This document shows positions 1 through 3,759 of a stretch of 9,714 nucleotides of DNA, piece by piece. Within the stretch, counting starts at the first letter, position 1; every line of letters begins with the position of its first letter. Both the position numbers and the translations under genes were made by a program. The notes under the pieces are model-generated. The model did not search any database and had not been told where the DNA came from. It was given only the letters and a program-made list of their open reading frames with translations. Source of the stretch: an uncultured Collinsella sp. (GTDB taxonomy: Bacteria; Actinomycetota; Coriobacteriia; Coriobacteriales; Coriobacteriaceae); NCBI GenBank assembly GCA_900554905.1, contig USJB01000033.1, positions 1-9,714 of the forward strand. The letters run 5' to 3'.

Positions 1-225
1 GGTCTGAGTGTGCCCGATGATGTGTCCGTGATCGGCTTCGACGATGAGCTCTACAAGACGATTCCCAACTCGATTCTGACGTCGGTGAAGTTCCGTCACC
101 GCGAGCTGGGCGTCCGTGCGCTTAACGAGGTCGTCGCAGGTCTGGAAGCCCCGAGCTCCAGAAGCCGTACGCTTGTCTCGGGTGTGCTGGTCGAGCGTTC
201 CAGCGTAAAGGACCTGCGGGCGTAG
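1..225 (+). CDS. LacI/GalR-family transcriptional repressor, C-terminal fragment
   Basis: This is the last 74 codons of a gene that starts before the window; the frame is open from base 1 to the TAG at 223-225. The opening residues VPDDVSVIGFDD are the classic signature near the end of the periplasmic-binding-protein-like effector domain of LacI/GalR repressors. The remainder follows the family pattern: a proline/serine stretch leading into 'LTSVKF', then 'ELGVRALNEVV', and a final strand 'LVSGVLVERSSV'. The DNA-binding domain and most of the sugar-binding pocket are outside the window, so neither operator nor effector can be guessed. Members normally act as cytoplasmic dimers controlling carbohydrate genes. 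An internal ATG-like reading from base 10 is only GTG-proximal coding and is not a real start. Family call is firm; the specific regulon is unknown. Confidence 0.9.
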   Translation, partial: GLSVPDDVSVIGFDDELYKTIPNSILTSVKFRHRELGVRALNEVVAGLEAPSSRSRTLVSGVLVERSSVKDLRA

Positions 226-238
226 ACGTGCTCGGCCT

Positions 239-463
239 GTTTGTCTCAATCTGTAACAGGTAGGGCCGAAAATCTCAGCTAGATGTTACAGATTGAGATT
301 TTTGGCCCGGCTTATTTCGTTTGTCTCGATCTGTAACAACTAGACGGTCAAAAGTGGTCTACATGTTACAGATCGAGATTGTTCGGCCCGGGCCACCCGT
401 TCGTCTAAATCTGTAACAGCTAGGGCCGAAATACTTGACTAGATGTTACAGATTGAGACAAAC
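239..463. repeat. Array of three palindromic units at exact 80-bp period with 20-bp terminal inverted repeat
   Basis: Three units, 244-298, 324-378 and 404-458, each have 15-bp arms around a 25-bp loop. Left arms read TCTCAATCTGTAACA, TCTCGATCTGTAACA and TCTAAATCTGTAACA; right arms read TGTTACAGATTGAGA, TGTTACAGATCGAGA and TGTTACAGATTGAGA. Units 1 and 2 are perfectly paired, and unit 2 carries a change on both arms that keeps the pair; unit 3 has one mismatch. The outermost arms extend to a perfect 20-bp inverted repeat, GTTTGTCTCAATCTGTAACA at 239-258 and its complement at 444-463. Spacers between units share GGCCCGG. The array fills the gap between the LacI-type gene and the flavoenzyme gene. 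Unit 1 is followed by TTTTT at 299-303, so it could also end the LacI transcript. Function is unknown: a repetitive palindromic element, a MITE remnant or a structured leader are all possible. Confidence 0.9.
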
Positions 464-518
464 CGACGCCCTGCCCCGCCCCATCCACCTGCCGCCACTT
501 GATATTCGCCGATTTTCG

Positions 519-548
519 TTGTGCTGTTGTGCTCCCATGCCATATCCT
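519..548 (+). promoter_or_regulatory. Weak candidate promoter for the flavoenzyme gene
   Basis: TTGTGC (519-524) and TATCCT (543-548) are separated by 18 bp and sit about 50 bp before the start codon at 601. Both hexamers are poor matches to the housekeeping consensus, so this is only a suggestion. The rest of 464-586 shows no other recognisable site. Confidence 0.25.
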
Positions 549-586
549 CTAGACAACTACGCGGCATCATCGCCGCCGCGCCTACA

Positions 587-603
587 AGAGAGGAATGTCC
601 ATG
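587..603 (+). promoter_or_regulatory. Ribosome binding site deciding the flavoenzyme start at 601
   Basis: AGAGAGGA (587-594) is purine-rich and complementary to the 16S 3' end. It directly abuts the in-frame ATG at 595, leaving no usable spacing, but lies 6 nt before the second in-frame ATG at 601. The later codon is therefore the better start. Confidence 0.7.
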
Positions 604-2631
604 ACCGCACCTGCATCCAGGCTGCTCCAGCCCATTACGGTTGGCCCCCTTGAGCTCAAGAACCGCATTATGTTCCCGCCGCTTACCACCGGCTACGAGG
701 AGCGCGACGGTTCCATCGGCGAGCGCAGCCTGGCCTTTTACGAGCGCTTGGCCCGTGGCGGCGTGAGCTACATCGTCATCGGCGACGTCGCTCCCGTCAT
801 GACCGCAAGCCCCACGCCCAAGCTGGCGACCGACGCTCAGATCCCCACGTTTAAGGCCCTGGCCGACGCCGTCCACAAACACGGCGCCAAGGTCGCGCTG
901 CAGCTGTTCCACCCCGAGTACGACGTGCCCGGTGTCGGCCGCATGGTTATGGGATCCATGGCTGCCGCCAAGGCCGCGCAGGAGGCCAAGGCCGCCGGCG
1001 ACGAGGAGACCTTTGCCGCCAAGATGGCCGAGTCCAACGAGATCCGCAACCAGGCCTACGCCAAGCTGCACCACGACATGCAGCACTTTGTGAACGAGGC
1101 GAGTGTGGAGCAGCTCACCCAGATCAAGGAGGCCATCGCTGCCTCGGCCGCTCGCGCACAGCAGGCCGGCATCGATGCCATCGAGGTCCACGGCGACCGC
1201 TTGGTGGGTTCGCTGTGCTCGGCCATCCTCAACCAGCGCACCGACGAGTACGGTGGTTCGTTCGAGAACCGCGTTCGCTACGCGCTGGAGGTCGTCGCTG
1301 CCATTAAGGAAGCCGCGCCGCAGCTGATGGTGGAGTACAAACTCCCCGTGATTATGGAGAACCCCGACGGCACGCCGCGCGGCAAGGGCGGCCTGCAGCC
1401 CGACGAGGCCTGCGAGTTTGCCAAGCTGCTTGAGGGCGCGGGCATCGACATGATCCAGGTCGCACAGGCCAACCACACCGGCAACATGGGCGACACCATT
1501 CCGCCCATGGGCGCCATGCCCTACAACTGGACGCTGCCCGTGGCCGAGCGCGTCAAGGCCTTGGTCTCCGTGCCGGTGGCAACCGTCGGCCGCGTGGTTT
1601 CGGTCGAGGCCGGCGAGAAGATCCTGGAGGATGGCTCGGCCGACATCATCGCCTATGGCCGCTCGCTCATGTGCGACCCCGACATTGCGCTGAAGGCCGC
1701 CACGGGTGAGCCCATCCGCGAGTGCCTCAACTGCAACAAGGGTTGCGTCGACGCGATTCAAAACCGCAAGTACATTTCGTGCGTGCTCAACGCCGAGAAC
1801 GGCGACGAGGCGACCATCGCCATTAAGCCAGGCGAGGGCGACAAGAAGATCGCCGTGGTGGGCGGCGGCATCGCCGGCCTGGAGGCCGCGCGCGTGGCGG
1901 CCAAGCGCGGCTACGATGTGACCGTCTATGAGGCGAGCGATCATCTGGGCGGCCAGATTGTGCTGGCAGCCGCGCCTCCGCGCAAGGACGAGATTATGCG
2001 CTCCGTTGAGTACTACGAGAAGATTCTGCCTGGCTTGGGCGTGAAGGTTGAGCTCAACCATGCCGCTACCGCTGAGGACCTCAACGCCGCCGATGCCGCG
2101 ATTGTGGCCGTGGGCGCACACGACGTGGTCATTCCCGTTCCGGGTGCCGATTCGGACAAGGTCGTCTCGAGCTGGGACGTGCTGGCCGGCAAGGTGGAGC
2201 TTACGGGCCGCGTCGCCGTCATTGGCGGTGGCCTGGTGGGCACCGAGACTGCCGAGTACCTGCTGCAGCGCGGCTGCGAGGTGGCGATCGTGGAGATGCT
2301 CGACAAGATTGCCGCGGGCGAGTCCGAGACCATTCTGCCGCTGATCATGAGCGACTTTGCCGAGCACAACGTGGAGCAGCACGTGAAGACCCGCCTGACC
2401 GCCATTACCGACGAGGGCGTGGAGGCTGTTCACACCACCGAGGACGGCGCCGAGGAGCCAGTAAAAATCGCCTGCGATTACGTGGTGATGGCCGTGGGCT
2501 CCAAGGCCAACGCGTTTGACTTGGATGGCGTGACGGTGCCCGTGACCCGCGTGGGCGACTGCTCGGGCGAGCGCACCGCCGACATCGCGAGCGCCATTCG
2601 CACGGCGTATCACGCGGCCAACGAGCTGTAG
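601..2631 (+). CDS. Fe-S flavoenzyme, 2-enoate / 2,4-dienoyl-CoA reductase-like NADH:flavin oxidoreductase
   Basis: A 676-residue enzyme of the Old Yellow Enzyme class with an attached NADH-binding half, the architecture of 2,4-dienoyl-CoA reductase, 2-enoate/cinnamate reductase and BaiCD/BaiH. Residues 1-370 form the FMN TIM barrel, starting with 'LLQPITVGPLELKNRIMFPP' and containing 'RTDEYGGSFENR' (213-224). The 4Fe-4S motif is C375-x2-C378-x3-C382-x11-C394, the usual family spacing. Two Rossmann nucleotide folds follow: GGGIAG (421-426, FAD) and GGGLVG (542-547, NADH). Such enzymes reduce an activated C=C bond in the cytoplasm of anaerobes, passing electrons NADH-FAD-FeS-FMN-substrate. The loop that usually reads HGAHGYL is here H197-GDRLVG, without the usual tyrosine, so the substrate cannot be named. 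It appears to be a single-gene unit: a repeat array lies upstream and a terminator downstream. An in-frame ATG at 595 is less likely as the start. Confidence 0.93.
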   Translation: MTAPASRLLQPITVGPLELKNRIMFPPLTTGYEERDGSIGERSLAFYERLARGGVSYIVIGDVAPVMTASPTPKLATDAQIPTFKALADAVHKHGAKVALQLFHPEYDVPGVGRMVMGSMAAAKAAQEAKAAGDEETFAAKMAESNEIRNQAYAKLHHDMQHFVNEASVEQLTQIKEAIAASAARAQQAGIDAIEVHGDRLVGSLCSAILNQRTDEYGGSFENRVRYALEVVAAIKEAAPQLMVEYKLPVIMENPDGTPRGKGGLQPDEACEFAKLLEGAGIDMIQVAQANHTGNMGDTIPPMGAMPYNWTLPVAERVKALVSVPVATVGRVVSVEAGEKILEDGSADIIAYGRSLMCDPDIALKAATGEPIRECLNCNKGCVDAIQNRKYISCVLNAENGDEATIAIKPGEGDKKIAVVGGGIAGLEAARVAAKRGYDVTVYEASDHLGGQIVLAAAPPRKDEIMRSVEYYEKILPGLGVKVELNHAATAEDLNAADAAIVAVGAHDVVIPVPGADSDKVVSSWDVLAGKVELTGRVAVIGGGLVGTETAEYLLQRGCEVAIVEMLDKIAAGESETILPLIMSDFAEHNVEQHVKTRLTAITDEGVEAVHTTEDGAEEPVKIACDYVVMAVGSKANAFDLDGVTVPVTRVGDCSGERTADIASAIRTAYHAANEL

Positions 2632-2706
2632 TTGAACATCGCGGCCAGGCGGGGCGGTAGCACGGATCCGTCTCGCCCGGCTGTGTCCCGTCGGGTGTCA
2701 ACCGGT

Positions 2707-2747
2707 GCGGGGCCTGCAAGCGCAGCAGGTCCCGCCCTTTTTGTTTT
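2707..2747 (+). terminator. Intrinsic terminator of the flavoenzyme gene
   Basis: GCGGGGCCTGC (2707-2717) pairs with GCAGGTCCCGC (2725-2735) through 11 bp including one G-T wobble, around a 7-nt loop. CC, then TTTTTGTTTT (2738-2747), follows at once. It begins 75 bp after the stop codon at 2631 and fits a Rho-independent terminator well. Confidence 0.92.
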
Positions 2748-2996
2748 GCTCCGGTGGATAGCAATGCGAGGTAATCATGAGGAGTGAGGACGTCTACTGC
2801 CTTGCGGATCACTCAAAATTATTGGGGGAGGGGTTAATAATTATATCCTCTATATCAAAGGACATAAAGAGATGCCAATTTTGTTGACAAGCGAATGACG
2901 ATTAGCTGCGAGTCAGCTACCAGCGTAAATAATCGATAAAGAAATGTCGTAAATTGGTGCCAAATGTCCAGATAACGCCGCGTCTATTTTAATTAA

Positions 2997-3034
2997 CTGT
3001 TTTGAGCAAACAGCAAAATGCTACTATCTAGCAT
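2997..3034. promoter_or_regulatory. Two adjacent 17-bp dyads over the candidate promoter (possible operators)
   Basis: CTGTTT-N5-AAACAG (2997-3013) covers the -35 hexamer and ATGCTA-N5-TAGCAT (3018-3034) covers the -10. Arms are perfect 6-mers, spacers are both 5 nt, and the centres (3005 and 3026) are 21 bp apart, about two turns of DNA. A third dyad of the same geometry, TAGCTG-N5-CAGCTA, lies upstream at 2903-2919. The positions fit operators at which a repressor would block RNA polymerase; the downstream HTH protein is an obvious candidate, but this is inference. Confidence 0.4.
3002..3030 (+). promoter_or_regulatory. Candidate promoter for the double-HTH gene
   Basis: TTGAGC (3002-3007) is followed after exactly 17 bp by TATCTA (3025-3030), about 40 bp before the start codon. 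The -35 matches consensus at four of the six positions; the -10 is weaker, and TACTAT at 3022-3027 is an alternative with a 14-bp spacer. Each hexamer overlaps an inverted repeat. Confidence 0.4.
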
Positions 3035-3071
3035 GCACGTAAGAAAGCAGATTAACGGTTAAGGCTAAGAA

Positions 3072-3476
3072 GTGGCAGGTATGTCGGAAGCAACTAGGAC
3101 TCGCACGCATGCGCCCGAGGTTAGGCAGCGCGCCGTCGAGATCCTCCAAGAGGGGGTCGGTCATCGCGCCCTCGCCGCGGAGCTTGGCATTCCCCAGGCC
3201 ACGGCTCGTCAGTGGGCCCGCGCATATGCCGTGGGCGGTGCCGACGCCGTTCTCAATGCCGGTTCGCATCATCACACCTACTCGTACGACGTAAAGCTCG
3301 CTGTGGTTAAGGACCGTCTGGAAAACGGCTTGACGGTTCGCGAGGCCATGATCAAGCACAAGATTCCCAGCGAGTCTTCGGTCAAGGCTTGGTGCCGTCA
3401 GTACCGCGAGAGCGGTGAGGCCGCACTGGTCGATAAGCCGCGCGGTCGCAAGCCGCGCGTTAAGCAGGCAGAGTAG
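3072..3476 (+). CDS. Double helix-turn-helix protein, IS150-type OrfA-like, orphan
   Basis: A 134-residue basic protein with two tandem helix-turn-helix units and little else. Residues about 14-60 contain 'RALAAELGIPQATARQWARAY', and about 73-122 contain 'TVREAMIKHKIPSESSVKAW' followed by 'CRQYRESGEAAL'. This pairing and the 'RxYRESGEAALxxK' ending resemble the first-ORF proteins (InsJ-like) of IS150/IS3 elements, which bind the ends of the element. The usual C-terminal leucine zipper is missing; the protein instead ends in a basic tail 'DKPRGRKPRVKQAE'. No DDE transposase ORF follows and a terminator closes the gene, so it is more likely a stand-alone DNA-binding protein derived from a transposon than an active element. 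GTG at 3072 is chosen because AAGG (3061-3064) is 7 nt upstream; ATG at 3081 (131 residues) is the alternative with poorer spacing. Confidence 0.8.
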   Translation: MAGMSEATRTRTHAPEVRQRAVEILQEGVGHRALAAELGIPQATARQWARAYAVGGADAVLNAGSHHHTYSYDVKLAVVKDRLENGLTVREAMIKHKIPSESSVKAWCRQYRESGEAALVDKPRGRKPRVKQAE

Positions 3477-3512
3477 CAAGAGGGTGCGCCCACAGGGGCG
3501 CATTTTTCTTGC
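3476..3512 (+). terminator. Intrinsic terminator of the double-HTH gene
   Basis: TGCGCCC (3485-3491) pairs perfectly with GGGCGCA (3496-3502) around ACAG, followed by TTTTTCTT (3503-3510). An outer pair, GCAAGA (3476-3481) with TCTTGC (3507-3512), brackets it. The hairpin begins at the last base of the TAG stop codon, so the gene ends as a single-gene transcript. Confidence 0.9.
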
Positions 3513-3560
3513 CGCGCCAACTTTTTGGACCGGCGCGAGCCTGTCGGGACATCCTCCAAC

Positions 3561-3633
3561 GTGGCCAATAAACTGCACGCAGTGGCCCGCGCGCCTGTCG
3601 CTGCGATAGGTGGAGCGTCACCCCTCTGCTCCA
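3561..3633. other. Two hairpin-forming segments between the HTH gene and the hydrogenase operon
   Basis: In 3563-3587, GGCC and ACTGC pair with GCAGT and GGCC around a 2-nt turn, leaving AATAA (3567-3571) bulged on one side. In 3611-3633, TGGAGC pairs with GCTCCA around an 11-nt loop. Neither has a T-tract. They may be leader structure of the hydrogenase transcript if its promoter is upstream of them, or chance in GC-rich DNA. The remainder of 3513-3700 shows nothing else. Confidence 0.3.
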
Positions 3634-3702
3634 ATGCGGACAGACTCCTTACCCCGTACGCCTAAAACTCCCCAGTTGACCGAAAACCCGCCGCTGCTAC
3701 TC

Positions 3703-3731
3703 CTCAATTGAGCTATAACGTTAAACAATTG
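3703..3731 (+). promoter_or_regulatory. Candidate promoter/operator region of the hydrogenase operon
   Basis: Two CAATTG palindromes (3705-3710 and 3726-3731) are spaced 21 bp centre to centre, the first inside the longer palindrome CTCAATTGAG (3703-3712). Between them are TATAAC (3714-3719), a good -10 hexamer, and the 8-bp palindrome TAACGTTA (3716-3723). No clear -35 lies 17 bp upstream (3691-3696 reads CCGCTG), which would suit an activator-dependent promoter. The site is 40-55 bp before the start codon. The binding protein is unknown. Confidence 0.4.
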
Positions 3732-3759
3732 CAGCGTTTTTGCATGGGGGAGTGATGGT

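Larger units (their letters stand above)
2748..3071. other. AT-rich intergenic stretch before the double-HTH gene
   Basis: No convincing gene is seen here. The sequence from about 2810 to 3060 is plainly poorer in G and C than the coding DNA on both sides. It holds a G-run at 2824-2833, a TTGACA at 2884-2889 with no -10 at the right distance, three 17-bp dyads (2903-2919, 2997-3013, 3018-3034), a TTGG-TG-CCAA dyad at 2954-2963, and one plausible promoter. Base composition unlike its neighbours suggests either a foreign insertion or a large regulatory region for the gene at 3072. Confidence 0.6.

Noticed and set aside
239..463. CRISPR array reading of the repeats
   Set aside because: The repeats alternate in orientation as hairpin arms, intervals are not uniform unique spacers, loops are partly related to each other, and no cas genes are nearby.
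595..600. ATG at 595 as the flavoenzyme start
   Set aside because: The purine-rich ribosome binding site abuts this codon; the in-frame ATG at 601 has correct 6-nt spacing.
439..2613. Long minus-strand open frame (724 codons) opposite the flavoenzyme gene
   Set aside because: It is the antisense shadow of a high-GC gene; the translation is His/Gly/Ala/Leu-rich with no family motif, whereas the plus strand has complete FMN, Fe-S, FAD and NADH motifs.
2777..2887. Short plus-strand frame of 36 codons with GAGG 5 nt before ATG
   Set aside because: Falls in an AT-rich intergenic stretch, lacks any recognisable feature, and overlaps TTGACA; too weak to call without conservation or expression data.
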